Positions 21,318 through 32,411 of a stretch of DNA of 64,000 nt are shown piece after piece. The translations under genes and the position numbers were made by a program. The stretch lies in assembly GCA_009733575.1 (NCBI GenBank), contig ML769403.1, positions 348,839 to 412,838 of the forward strand, read 5' to 3'. Below the pieces are notes generated by a model. That model did no database searches, was not told where the DNA came from, and worked only from the letters and a program-made list of their open reading frames with translations. The stretch comes from Gymnopus androsaceus JB14 (Eukaryota > Basidiomycota > Agaricomycetes > Agaricales > Omphalotaceae). Positions within the stretch are counted from its first letter, which is position 1, and each line of letters begins with the position of its first letter.

Positions 21318-22280
21318 CAGTTCCGTTGTCCTTTCGCAAGCAGGAAATCCAGCAGTCTATGTCATCTGTGTCATCTGTGGCAAGCTCCATAAGGGATTCA
21401 ATGGTTCCAAGAGTGGAAGAGTTGGCTTTACAATATGGAGGAAAGATAATTTTGGCTTCGCTTCACTTGCAAAGTCTTTGGTCTGCATTTTCGCCAGTCA
21501 TTATTGAAGAGAGGATGTAGTACAGGAAAAAGTGTATGTTGACAGGCAAAATATACCATGAAACGTAGTCATTTTTCAACCAATTTTATTGAATCCTTTT
21601 GGGGCTAATTCCATAGAATATGTATTCAAAGAGATAACTACAAAGTTTTAAGGACATTGAACCTCATTTGCATGAGCTGCAGCTGTCGACGCGACCTTGC
21701 GCGCATTTTTGTGTGTGTATATCTCACGGCGGAATTGCCGGTTTGGCCGACATTTTTGCAAACGGCAATAAATTTACAAGCCCGAAGGGCTCAAGGGCGA
21801 CGTCTTTTCGCTCAGGGCTCAGTTAAGCACAGCATAGCACGGAGTGTTGAGCTCCCATCTATCGTGCATGATTCGGTACTACTGTTTTCAAGTTTGTGTG
21901 TGGAGCTGACAATCCTTTGGATTTTTAAAGCAGTTCCACGTTTCTGCACGCTGGACGCCCTACCTCGCATAGGTGCCGTGAAAAATCTGCGCACTGCGCA
22001 ATTAGGTATATAGGTTGTTTCTTGATCGCTTGTTCAACCAAGAACTAACTCAATGACTTACAGGTATCCCTACTACCGCGTGAGGAATGGCATTCTTGCT
22101 ACCATCCTACGATGCATCGTCGGGGATAGCTTGGAGAATTTCCTTGCGTTTGATTAGATAATCTAATGACATCCAAGAAGCATTACTGCTCTTAGAGGAC
22201 AATGGGTTCATCCGGATCTCTTAAAGTGAGTCAAGTGATCTCACGGTTTTATCTCATCTTGTTGGAATATCAGATTTTGA

Positions 22281-22800
22281 TGTACTCGCTATGTATGTAA
22301 GTGACCAGATTTTTGGGTTTTTAATACAGTTTACCAGCAATGTACAGAACTTCTTGCATTTTAATGGTAAAATTCAGACTTTACATGAAATTTAACCTCT
22401 AATATGCCTCAGTGCTGTATTATGCCCAAATAAGGACAATCTGCTGTTTCATCCCTAGCATACATAGTGACATTATTATTATTTTCATGAACTTGTGGGT
22501 CTCAGTATGGCCCTCCAGTACCATAGTAGACATCCAAATTTTTTTGAGTCTCAGTATGCATTGTATGCCTTTCAATGAACAGTTCAATTTACTACCAGCA
22601 CCAACAATTGGGTATGCTACCTAAAAATGGCAATCTTGTGTCAGAATGAGTACACAATGAATTTTTTTTTTTTTTGACATTGTCATATTGAGGAAAAGTG
22701 AGGCCTAAATCCCACAAAAAGACTGGGTTAATTGTGTTCATTTGCAGCCATTGTTGTTGAAATATAGCATGTCCGGTCACTTACATACATAGCGAGTACA
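22281..22800. mobile_element. 520-bp element with perfect 26-bp inverted ends
   Basis: The first 26 bases, beginning TGTACTCGCTATGTATGTAA, are an exact reverse complement of the last 26 (22775-22800). The interior has a poly-T run at about 22661-22675 and no coding sequence. The flanks (GATTTTGA left, AGCTGGAT right) do not match, so the superfamily is unassigned. Confidence 0.75.
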
Positions 22801-22909
22801 AGCTGGATACAGCTATGTCATGATGGTATCATGGTTTTCATCATATTTACATCATATCTATGCTATATTTGCACCTTATATCACTATTGCATCATAGGTG
22901 ATATCATTA

Positions 22910-23980
22910 CTTCACATAGTATCCACTTACTATATTTGATAGCTATGACATACTGTATGCTTTCTAGGAGTATAAATACAGGTTGTAGATAGACATGTAC
23001 TTTACCTGTTTGCCTTAGGATATTTGTTCCAAGATCCATACAAGGTCAAACAGTTATTCATTTGTCAATATCCTTGTCACCTTACTGGTGTTATAAGGTG
23101 TATTCCTACACATCTCATCCATCTCTCTCTTCAACTCGCATCATCACTCACCCCTCTCACTCCTCTTGATGACTAGAAGCTCTAACGACCTGGGTTTCAT
23201 TAACGGGCATTCCCCCGAGATTCAGGCAAGGCCTAGTGTGGAGCAGTAGGGTATAGATTCTGATATTGTTGCACAGCAGTTACAGGATTGAACAAAACAG
23301 GCCAGCAGCAGGCATTACTGTATGAAGAACAAGGATAGATAACCGGTTGCCAAGAAGACTCAGGTAAATAACAACAAAAGCAAAAGAAAAAGCAACAACC
23401 AACAGGGAAAGCAAGAAAGGAAAGCAATAAGCAAAACCAAAGGGAAAGCAAGAAGTAAGGAAAGAGAAAAGAAAAAGTTCAACAATGAGCAAGATAGCAT
23501 CTACTCATCACCCATCATCGCTAAGCTCACCTTTTCTAACCAAGCTCTGACTTCTGCCACGATGTCTCTTGGTCTTTCATCAACAACTGCAGTGACAACC
23601 CTGGTGGGTTGTTTGTGTTGGAATTTAGAAAATCTATTTTAAACTACAATTACAATGTACTTACGATTTTCTGATATCACAGAAATATCTGTGCATATAT
23701 TCACATAGTATCCACTTACTATATGTGATATTTATGACATATGCACTTTTATAGGTATAAATACTACTTGTAGATACACATGTACAGTACTTGTTTGCCT
23801 CCGGGCCCAAGAGAGGTCAAACGTTCAATAAATCCATTGCAGCTCTTTTTCTTATTTCCAATAGTTTGTTCTTATCACCCATCATTGCTGAGCTCACCTT
23901 GTCTAACCAAGCTCTGGCTTCTGACTCAATGTCTCTTGGTGTCTCATCAAGAACTGTGGCAATGACCTTGGCGGGTTGTT
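22910..23980. repeat. Partial tandem duplication with TATA-bearing LTR-like block
   Basis: A block with CACATAGTATCCACTTACTATAT, TATAAATAC and CATGTAC...GTTTGCC at about 22915-23015 is repeated at about 23703-23805. A second block (AGCTCACCTT...CTAACCAAGCTCTG...GGGTTGT) at about 23523-23612 is repeated at about 23889-23978. The order is the same in both, with a larger gap in the first copy, so one unit of about 700 bp was duplicated and then partly deleted. The TATAAATAC would suit an LTR promoter; no LTR ends were fixed. Confidence 0.5.
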
Positions 23981-24489
23981 CAATGGATTTGAGAGGCAAA
24001 TGAGACTCGTTTTGGGGAACCACTGGGTCCAATTGACTATTGGAAACATCACAAGGACTGGTTGAGAGTTTCTTGTTGGAATACTCTTCGGGAAAGCCCC
24101 AGGGGCAGAAAACAAAAGGCACATTGTTGGCTTTCCAAACGTGTGGCCAAGGATGGACAGGGGTTAACCTCTGGGTTGAAAATGCCTTAACCTCACCCCT
24201 ACCCTCCATACCCCTACCCTTCAGACCTGCAGTTCTACTAAGGGTTTTGGAAAGAATTGTGAGACCCGGTGCACGAAACAGATCTCGAACCAACGTATCC
24301 CGAATGTCTCGCACCTAGATGTAGGTGGAGACCAAATGTGACCACCCGGGTAACCGTGCCGTAAGGTGGGTCTGGACAGTAGTATGAGTGTTGTACGGAA
24401 CAGTACAAGCCTCAGAGGTGCAAGGAACAGTGTACGGGCCACCCGCTGACGTAATCAGGAGGAAGCGGGTGGTATTGTGGTCTGACAAC

Positions 24490-24800
24490 CAGAAATGAGT
24501 GAGAGCGGATGGAATATGGGTGAAGGGGTGGTCCAAAAAGGTGTAATAAGTCCGAATATGGATAATGCGAATGGAATACAGCAAATGCGGACGGAAATAG
24601 CGTGAGAGCGGGTGGAATAGGGTGAAAGCGGGCGGAAATAGCGTGGGAGCGGACGGAATAGTGCAAAAGCGGATGGAAATAGCATGGAAGTGGATGGAAT
24701 AGGGTGAAAGCGGATGGGAATAGTGTGAGAGCGGACGGAATAGCGTGGGAGCGGATGGAAATAGCGTGGTAGCGGACGGAATTGAGCAAAAGCGGATGGT
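24490..24800. repeat. GC-rich minisatellite, alternating 20/21-bp units
   Basis: Units such as AGCGGATGGAAATAGCGTGG alternate between 20 and 21 bases, giving a 41-bp higher-order period over about 300 bp. All six frames are nearly open because of the period, so the long frames here are artefacts of the repeat, not genes. Confidence 0.8.
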
Positions 24801-26611
24801 TCCAGAGGTTCTAGAGGTAGCAAAACCCAAATAGGAAGCTCCCGAGGAGCTTTGGTTGTAAAGTTGTAAACAGAGATAGAAGACAGTGAGCTCTGGACAT
24901 AGATTTGGTATCTACGGACAGAGCCTCGTAGTTGATGCAGATGACAGTGAGCCTTTGAACGGAGCTCGGAAGGCACAACTGGTTAGAACAGATAGAAATA
25001 GAGAGACAGAGACAGAGGCAGAAGCAAAAAGGGATTGATTCGGTAACAATGGTAATAACAGACTAGGGTGCATGGACTCGGGGTGTCTACTTATATACTG
25101 TAGGGTGGCTGTGTAAGTCGTCGGGAGGGCCTGATGGATGGTTATCAAGTGCGGGAGGCATCTGGGAGGCAGGATAAGTGGTAATCACATGTAGAAAGTG
25201 CCCGGCAGGCAGGATAAATGGTAAATAAGCATGGAAAGTGCCCGCAATGTAGGTAATGAGTGCAGGAAGTATCCGCGGATGGTCAGGAAGCGTGGGAAAC
25301 ATCAGCGGGTGGATAGCGGATGAGAAATGAGCCAAGGCCTGACAAGAATGACGTGGACTTTGAATAAAATAGAAGTAATCACACTCAAAAATATCCTTTA
25401 GCATGAAATGAAGATTCTAGGACACCATGGGATGTCTATATTATCAATATAAAAATGGAGGGTTTTGAGAGCTTCAAACCCTACCCTTACCCTTCATACC
25501 CTTGAGCCAATAGCCTAGGGTCAACCCCTACCCCTGTCCATCCTTACATGTGGCTCCAATAAGGAGCACTGAGCTCCCACCTGGAGCTTGTAATATTCAT
25601 TGTTCTTATTTTTTGTCCTGAAAATACAAACAATGAATATCAGGTGTTGCAGGTAGGAGAATCTCAGTAGACTTACCAGCATATCCTGCCAAACAAAATC
25701 ATCCACACTACCAAGTGCTGTGAGATGAGCTTCGAGACCTTTCTGGGCATGGCCTTGCAGCCATGATGATGCTGGTGGAGGTGTCAAAGGTCCATTGGAA
25801 GAACTTTGCTGTGCAAAAGAAATTGGAGAGCCTGGGATGTTATTGTAGGTCAAAGGGCTGTTCCAATTTACCCCTATAGGACGAAGTTTGTTGTTCCTGA
25901 TATGCTTAGTTTGTGGTGAGGCTTGTGTATGCCAAAGGCACAACCTCGGGTGTCCTAGATGGCAATGGTTAGCTACCATGATCTGTGAGTGGTCACTGCA
26001 CCACATACCCTTGGGGTGTACGGCCTGCAGGAGTGCAGCAAAAATGGGGAGAATGAATCTTGTTGCTCAATGGTGGTCACAATAAGAGTAGGGTGGATAA
26101 GATGTGTTGACTTGGACTGGGAGGTAGCAGTTGGCTCGTGGTAGAACAGAGCAAAGAGGTTGGAAAGTTACACCACAATGTGGGCAATCTTTATACTTGC
26201 ATTGTGCACTGAATGATATGATTGGGATAAGTTTGTCACCACCAAATGTATTCTTGTTATTTCATGGAACTATTGGGTCTGTTATTGTCTTGCTGACTCA
26301 ACGCAAATGCAAGCAATAGTGTGATAGTCTCATGGTCAGTTAAATCACTGCTACAATGTGTAAATTTCATGTTGGGTTGAATTGACCTGACAGACACATT
26401 GGTACATTGTGTTCCCAAAAAGGAAGATGAAACTGCTTTGACCGTTCACATGAGCATGATGTTTCACCTAAATTCCTTCCAACTGCTGGAACTGGCTAGC
26501 TGTTTCTTACCATGTTCACATCATTCCAATGGCAGTTTTTCCGCAAAAGCAATATAGATAGTGACACCTGCGCGGTGGGCCAGAGGGTATTGCAGGCCCA
26601 GGGGTTTGCAG
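24801..26611. other. Repeat-derived DNA with no supportable gene
   Basis: A looser GGCAGGATAARTGGTAA / AAAGTGCCCG repeat runs over 25130-25320. Bases 25535-25560 (minus strand AAGGATGGACAGGGGT) match about 24150-24166 on the plus strand, an inverted pair about 1.4 kb apart. A minus-strand frame at 25521-26006 is long (161 codons) but has no motif I recognise. Confidence 0.35.
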
Positions 26612-27030
26612 TAGACATGGGCACAAATGCCCATTCGAATGCATTTGGCATCCATGGCTCGAATATTTGAGCCCCAAATCCAGACATTCACATTTGAATA
26701 TAAAACATTCATATTCTTGATTTTTTTAGTCAAATATTTGAATGTATTGCCAAATGTTTTGATAAATAAATACATGATTAGAGCTTATTAGCAACGCGTT
26801 GCGAACTAGTTTGCATGGCTAGAAAAACGCCAAGCTTTGCTACAGAAAAAGATGACGTTACTTTTTAGCCGGCCATGCACAGGTTTGAGGCCGGCGTCAA
26901 AAGTAATGTTCACCCGCTCCAAATCAACTACCACCATCTCCGCTCCATGCTCTCAACGACGAGCTCGAAACTATGACGTTCTTAGCACGGTCACGGACAA
27001 ATGCTGCTCCGTAGATCCTCTGGGACGCGT

Positions 27031-27038
27031 ATAAAAGC
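27031..27038 (+). promoter_or_regulatory. TATA box of the Harbinger Myb-like gene
   Basis: The sequence GCGTATAAAAGCTCC sits about 37 bases before the ATG at 27068, consistent with a fungal core promoter. Confidence 0.55.
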
Positions 27039-27067
27039 TCCCGGAATTTTCTTTTTCATCCCAAATA

Positions 27068-28374
27068 ATGGCATACCACAACAGCAACAACTACGACAGT
27101 GGCTACCCTACACTGGAGCGCCACTATAATAACATCTATAACCCTCCTCTAGACTCCTACGGTGCTCGCGCCTATCGTATCCACTGCGCAGACACCGATT
27201 TTGAGAACTACCAGGATCTTCCATACACCATCCTTCCCAACTCTCCACCTGTCGATTTACATGAAAATATGGACCGCGCTCTTCCTCCGTTACCTCCTAC
27301 TCCGAAGCCAGATGACCAGGATACTTGGAAGGATCTGCCTGCTGTCGGGGACTTGGGCAAGGACTCCACGCACGTTGTTCAGGTAGCCTCTCCAGTTACT
27401 GGGAAAGAGAACAAGGAAAAGGGAGATATGAAGGAGAAGAAGGGTAGAAGGCCTGGAACGAAGTTGTGGCAGGGACGGGATCTGATTGACGTGGCGAGAG
27501 CCATGGTTGACCACACGCCATTCCTCCAATCTTATGGGAAGAAGGGGAAAATTTGGGCAGAGATCTATACGGCGCTCCTCGTGGATGGCTTCCATCTCAC
27601 AGATATCACCCCGCTTGCTTTGCAGCACAAGGCTGAGAATCTCATTGGGTATTGGAAGGTGTGTTTGCTTCTCACTTGCTTCCAATTCTGTATCCTCAAT
27701 GAATATCGCCCAAACAGGATCCAGACAGCAACAATCCAGGGATCAAGGCTGTTGCAAAGGTTCTCAAGGGCACTACGCACCAGATCACTATTGCGGCGCT
27801 TATGGACTCCGCGGAAGCTCAATACGACCAGGCGAAGAATCAGTCAGATGCAACATAGGCTCATCTTAAGAAGGTGCGCGGTTGATTTTCCCCCTCTATT
27901 TTTGTTGTTTTAACCCTTTCTGCAGAAGCAAGAAGAGGATACAGCGGGGGGTGAAGAGATTCGAAAAGCCTCTATGCGTTCTCTTCGCCAGCGCAACGAT
28001 CAGACCAACGCCGATGTTGATGACTCTGACTGTAACAACACTGACACCAATATCGACACCGAACCGGAAGACAACACTAATGATACCAAGGTTTCTGTCC
28101 ATAAACGCAAGCTTACGGCAAGTTCTGCCTCTTCAATTGATGATGACAACAAGCCTTGCAAGCGCCAGCGATCTAGCGTTCGTCGAACCGGTAGCCAGAA
28201 CACTAATGAGATTCTATTGTTCTTGAAGGATGACTCGAAGGACCGGAAAGCACATTAGGCAAAGGTGCAAAAGTTGTTGAGGAGTGCGGATGAATGCGGA
28301 GAGCAGATGACGGGGATCATGCAAGGGTTTCTCGATCTTGACAAGGCTCGTTTTGAGGCTGAGCAGCAGAAGTA
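27068..28374 (+). pseudogene. Harbinger Myb/SANT-like accessory protein (two nonsense codons)
   Basis: This is the DNA-binding partner that takes the Harbinger nuclease to the nucleus and transposon ends. After a Pro-rich N-terminus and a basic KEKKGRRPGTK segment comes the trihelix-like block DLIDVARAMVDHTPFLQSYG (about 27480-27540) and a Trp-rich helix KGKIWAEIYTALL. An intron follows GYWK (27659), then a glutamine/acidic helical region and a basic KRQRSS stretch. TAG codons at 27856-27858 and 28256-28258 interrupt a frame that otherwise continues through GFLDLDKARFEAEQQK to TAA at 28372-28374. Both can arise from CAG by one C-to-T change. Confidence 0.8.
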
Positions 28375-28499
28375 ACTTACTATGTTTGCATACCTCGTTC
28401 AACCATTTTGTGTAAATAGCTCAAAGTACTTAATCGCTCTGATATCTTGAGTATTTGGGGACTGAAATTAAGCGGAAAACAATATATATAATTCTTTGG

Positions 28500-29692
28500 T
28501 TACATATGGAAGTACTCCTCGAGAGCCGGGGGTTCGCAGTCAAATGTCTGTGCTGTTTGGTTGGGTCTAATGCAGTTAAGGGCATTGGAAAGAAGAACAC
28601 CAATGCGATAGTATCTTCCTACCAGTGAAGAAAACACTCTATGCACCCACCAAGCATTGAGAAAAGGCCATGAGCGGGTCAGATCAGCAAAACCATGCTC
28701 AACCTCAATCCTGACAGCAGACATAGCCTTGTTCCATTCTTTCTCCTCCTCTGTTCTGTCTCCAAGACCGGCAAACGGGCTCATCAGTACGGGACTAATA
28801 CCATAGGCAGGGTCACCAAAGACATGGAAGTAACGCCTGCTGATGTCGGTGTTTGCATCTGCCCCTGGTCGAAAGGCATGAGCTCAACACCACTCCAGGA
28901 GTTTTGATTTGTTGAGAAGATGATTGTCGTTACGCCTGCCTTCGACAGGTCCAAACAGTATACCAATGAGACCATTCAGAAGTTTCACAGCTTGGTACTT
29001 GAGTGCATGCCGCCCTTTGTACGCGTTATATGCCTGACGCTGCCAGCGACCAGGACAACGACACATGAAGCGAATGGTACAGTCTATGAAGCCCCAGACT
29101 GTCGAAAGAGGTGCCCCCGCATTGTGAATGGCTTGAGCGTATTCAGCAAGCCGTTCTGTGCTGAGTGCAGGGTTCCGGCTGTCTGCTTCAATCAGATGCT
29201 TCCAACGCTCATCAATAAATTCACTGAGCTCGTTAACAAGCTCTGAGATAGCAGATTGGGAGCGGTTGTACTGAGTTGAGAGTAGATATGTTTCCCCTGC
29301 AGTGCGATACCGAGCGAGAAGAAGGCCAAGCGCTTCAATAGGACTGAAGCGGGAGCGCGTACGTGTGATGAATGGATTAGGGATGTCCAGAGCAGTTGCA
29401 AGGTCAGCAATCTCTTCTGCGTAGAAACTTTGACAATAGTTAGTATCATGGAAGTACAATTTTTTTTTGCAAAGACTCACCGAAAGTGCCAAATACACTC
29501 TCGCGGCTGCAAGGATTTCAGCCATGCCATACTGATTCTTTGACCTCCTTGTTCGGGTCGTGCAGCTTCGCATTTGGGTTCGCTGACCAGAGAAACCCCA
29601 GAGGCAACAGGATCTTCATCCTCGCTAACTGGTAGGTATGATACGAGGGAAGCAACCAAGCTAAACAAGACTTTTCGGAAGGGAGATAGCAT
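28500..29692 (-). pseudogene. Harbinger DDE nuclease (DDE_Tnp_4), one nonsense codon
   Basis: The reading starts at ATG 29692 and uses a short intron near 29430-29485. The catalytic blocks are visible in order: VWGFIDCTIRFMCRC (first Asp), LFGPVEGRRND (second Asp) and VRIEVEHGF (Glu). A single TGA at 28884-28886 interrupts the frame between LLEWC and AHAFRPGAD; the frame is otherwise continuous. TGA here fits CGA with one C-to-T change at a CpG. The gene converges with the Myb-like gene, the normal Harbinger layout. Confidence 0.9.
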
Positions 29693-30255
29693 GTGGTCAT
29701 ATATATATACGAGAATGCGTGTACAGTGTACAGTGCTTGTCGAGGTATCTCGACGCATTTGGCTTTCTAACCACATTATCCCATTGTACCTACGTCACCG
29801 TCCGGTAGGATCCGGCCATTTGCCTTTTCAAGAAAGCGCTCAAGCTGTGGAGCAAAACTTTCAAAAAAGTTTGCACGAAGATCTGGGATCTTTGCAACTG
29901 AAAACCAGTTCGCAACGCGCTGCTAATAAGCTCTATTATAGTAGTTATATTTAATGTAATACAATACTATTGAGGCTTAGACCTTCAGTTTATATGGTGT
30001 TGTGAGTCCAAAACAAGGAGATCAAAAGATTTACTTAAATTCTTGATGCTGAGTAGGTATTCAATTAAAATGAATGTAGAAGGGCATGGATATCTGAAAC
30101 ATTCACTCACCCAAAACCAGACATTTGCACTCAAATGTCCATTCGTACGAATGTGAATGTTTTACCATCAAACATTCAACATTCGAATGCTGAATGTGAA
30201 TGTATTCATGAATATTTGCAAACATTCTGCATTCGTGCCCATGTCTAGTTCGCAG

Positions 30256-31354
30256 CCAGCACATCAAGTTGCACAAAGCATGGCCTCATGTTTATGTGTC
30301 CCTCCTGAAGTATCCATCATAGTTCTCTGATGACCGTGGATCCCGTGGATCCAGAGGACAAAGATATATCAAGTCTTGAGCTCTGGAAGGATACTTAAGC
30401 ATTGGAGACAGGAGTCTCAGAAATCAAGCTGGACGCTGGGTTGCATAGAGTGTAATAATCTTATTGAGATCCTTTGAACCAGTAAAGGACAAACTTTGAC
30501 CAGCAAGATCAGCAAGGGTTTTATCAAAAGCCTAGGCTTAAACAGCTGACTCTGCCAGGCTTAAGCTAAATATCCTGATAGTTATTGGAGGACATTTTGC
30601 AAAGGATTCCCGATAACTCCTAGGTCAAAAATTTTTGGCATTTACCAAAAATCCCAATAGCTACCTGGCTGCCCCTGCCACCTCTTGGCATTTCAGCCAA
30701 ATTGTTGTTTCCAATTCTCCCCATGCTCCTTGTTACGAACACTTTATCTTATCTCATGCCACATGGACTATTACTTATCTGTTTCTTCTATTTGTCCTCG
30801 TATATCTTGGCACTTACTTAAGCATGCACTTGTTTAGGCGCGTGGCTGTGTTGTTTACTTATGTTTCATTCTTTATAGTTCATCAACACATGTATGATTG
30901 TTTGATCCTTGATCATAGGTCTTGATCATCCGATCATCCTTCGATCACTTCAATCACACCTCATGCTAGGATGCTGCATTTGGTGCTGGATACACATGTA
31001 CAATCACTTATTACTTACAGACATCGATACTGTTGTACTTCATAGTTTCATGCATTGTTACAGTATGTACAGGGCATAGGGTTCTGGGTCTAGGGCTTGT
31101 ACAATAGTATATATAGTAGTTGTAGCTGTAGCTTAGTCCTTAGCTTCAATCTTGTCAATACCTCCTAGTCCTCAATTCATTCTTGTTCTCTTTTCCTCAT
31201 TGTTCTTGCTATTGCCTAAGTCTGAAGTTGTGATGCCTGGTACCTCATGTTGTGAGGAACTAGTTGCTGACACTCCTGGCGCTTATTGGACCTTGGAAAG
31301 CAATAAAGTATCTCAGTTGAGCACTAAGTAGTGGGACAACTGTACTACTATACC
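30256..31354. other. Repeat DNA with LTR-like fragments
   Basis: A TATATATAG box near 31110 followed by a pyrimidine-rich stretch looks like an LTR promoter, but no paired LTR was found. Bases 31297-31341 match two separate blocks of the copia LTR at 31355-31620 (GCAATAAAGTATCT and CTCAGTTGAGCACTAAGTAG) with the middle deleted, so a second, deleted LTR lies head-to-tail with it. A frame at 30635-30925 has no motif. Confidence 0.4.
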
Positions 31355-31620
31355 TGTAAAGCGATAAAGTATCTAAATATATGGTGAGTACATGTATAGT
31401 AGTCAGAAATGTGAAAGTGGAAACTCACCTCAGTTGAGCACTAAGTAGTGGGACAACTGAGGGAGTAAAAGCATCATTGCTGTAGGTATATAGGTCGATT
31501 GTTCGACTACGTAAGCAGGACCTTGGAACCGGAAAAACATTAAGTGAAACGTAGGGAAAAATAGTAAGTATAAATGGAAAGCCAAAGTGTGTCATACCAT
31601 GTGGAGTACCTTATCCAACA
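31355..31620 (-). repeat. 3' LTR of the copia element
   Basis: On the minus strand it begins TGTTGGATAAGG directly after a G-rich polypurine tract (complement of 31621-31634) and ends CTTTACA at 31355, so it has TG...CA ends. A 49-bp stretch from 31355 (TGTAAAGCGATAAAGTATCT...) matches 43286-43334 almost exactly, identifying the truncated 5' LTR there. Confidence 0.7.
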
Positions 31621-31626
31621 CCCCCC

Positions 31627-32109
31627 CTACTCCGTACAATCCAATCCCAAGAGCTTGACTAACTTTGAGTGGGCCGGTGCAGCCAGCAGTTTAGTGAATA
31701 TGTCTCCCAGGTTGTCCTTTGACTGGATCCCCTTCACTCTGACGTCTCCACCGGTCACTTTCTCCCGGATATGGTGGTGGTGTACGTCAATGTGTTTGAT
31801 AAGTGCATGTTGTTTCAAATTCTCCACTAGGCTGTTCGCCCCCTCATTATCCCCATATAGGTCTACTGGTCCCTCCTGCTCCAGGTCTACTTCAGCCAAG
31901 ATTGATGACATCCAGACTGCTTGTTGGCTCGCTCTCGCCAAAGACACGTATTCCACTTCCACCATTGAAGTTGCTACTGTTGCCTGTCGTTTTGAGCTCC
32001 ATGAGACAGGCACACCTTCCATGAGGAAGACAAACCCAGATGTTGACCTCCGTATATCAATACATCCTGCGTAGTCCACATCTATATGCCCAGCTGGTTT
32101 GAGTCCCAC
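31627..32109 (-). pseudogene. copia RNase H region
   Basis: This is the C-terminal end of the polyprotein that removes RNA from the hybrid during reverse transcription. It shows DYAGCIDIRRSTSGFVFLM, then SWSSKRQATVATSMVEVEYV, the copia RNase H signature with catalytic Asp and Glu, and ends in IKHIDVHHHHIRE and DIFTKLL. The frame is open but separated from the reverse transcriptase by stops. Confidence 0.9.
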
Positions 32110-32411
32110 CCCTGGTCTTGTATCCCCTCATTTTGGTTTCCAGTATGTGATAGCGTAGTGAATTGACCATTTGATGTAGCCAGCTAACCACTCCACCAAT
32201 TCCCAATGTTAGCGACCAGGGTCGAGCTGGTATTGAGCAAGCATGTTGGACGCAAAGCAGATGTCAGGTCTGGTGCATCCTGACCCCCACATTACCGAAC
32301 CAACAACTGAGTAATTTGGCTTATTGGCCATGAACCTTCTCTCATCCTCGGGAAGTGGGTTTGGGGACTCCTTGAGTTTCAGACCTGGTGGTAATGGAGT
32401 ACATCATGGGG

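Larger units (their letters stand above)
20108..21771. mobile_element. 1.66-kb foldback element with about 200-bp inverted arms
   Basis: Left arm (20108 to about 20320) and right arm (about 21565-21771) are inverted copies with high identity, starting TTATTGCCGTTTGCA and including CCGGCAATTCCGCCGTGAGATAT-like blocks, a GCGCAAGGTCGC block and ATGAGGTTCAATG. The left arm has expanded an (AC)n microsatellite where the right arm has only a few repeats. No transposase is present. Two other MITEs sit inside the element. Flanks do not show a clear target duplication; long arms suggest a Mutator-like or foldback element. Confidence 0.7.
26780..29934. mobile_element. PIF/Harbinger DNA transposon
   Basis: The terminal repeats are about 32 bp with few mismatches, starting AGAGCTTATTAGCA. 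The 3-bp target duplication is ATT (26777-26779 and 29935-29937), as expected for Harbinger. It carries the classical two convergent genes: a Myb/SANT-like protein on the plus strand and a DDE nuclease on the minus strand. Both have nonsense mutations, so this copy is dead but structurally complete. Confidence 0.92.
26612..30247. mobile_element. hAT-type element split by a Harbinger insertion
   Basis: The left end TAGACATGGGCACAAATG at 26612 and the right end, complement TAGACATGGGCACGAATG, at 30247 form the terminal repeat. The flanks GTTTGCAG (26604-26611) and GTTCGCAG (30248-30255) match at 7 of 8 positions, fitting an 8-bp hAT target duplication that has lost one C at a CpG. Subterminal ACATTCGAATG/AACATTC motifs are dense on both sides. 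Without the nested 3155-bp element it would be about 480 bp and non-coding. Confidence 0.85.

Noticed and set aside
24315..24976. Two long overlapping minus-strand frames (171 and 173 codons) rich in Pro, Ser and Phe
   Set aside because: They follow the 20/21-bp minisatellite and are open in several frames only because of its periodicity.
27486..27869. Alternative 127-codon plus-strand frame overlapping the Myb-like gene
   Set aside because: It has no motif and overlaps the recognised coding frame; it is a shadow.
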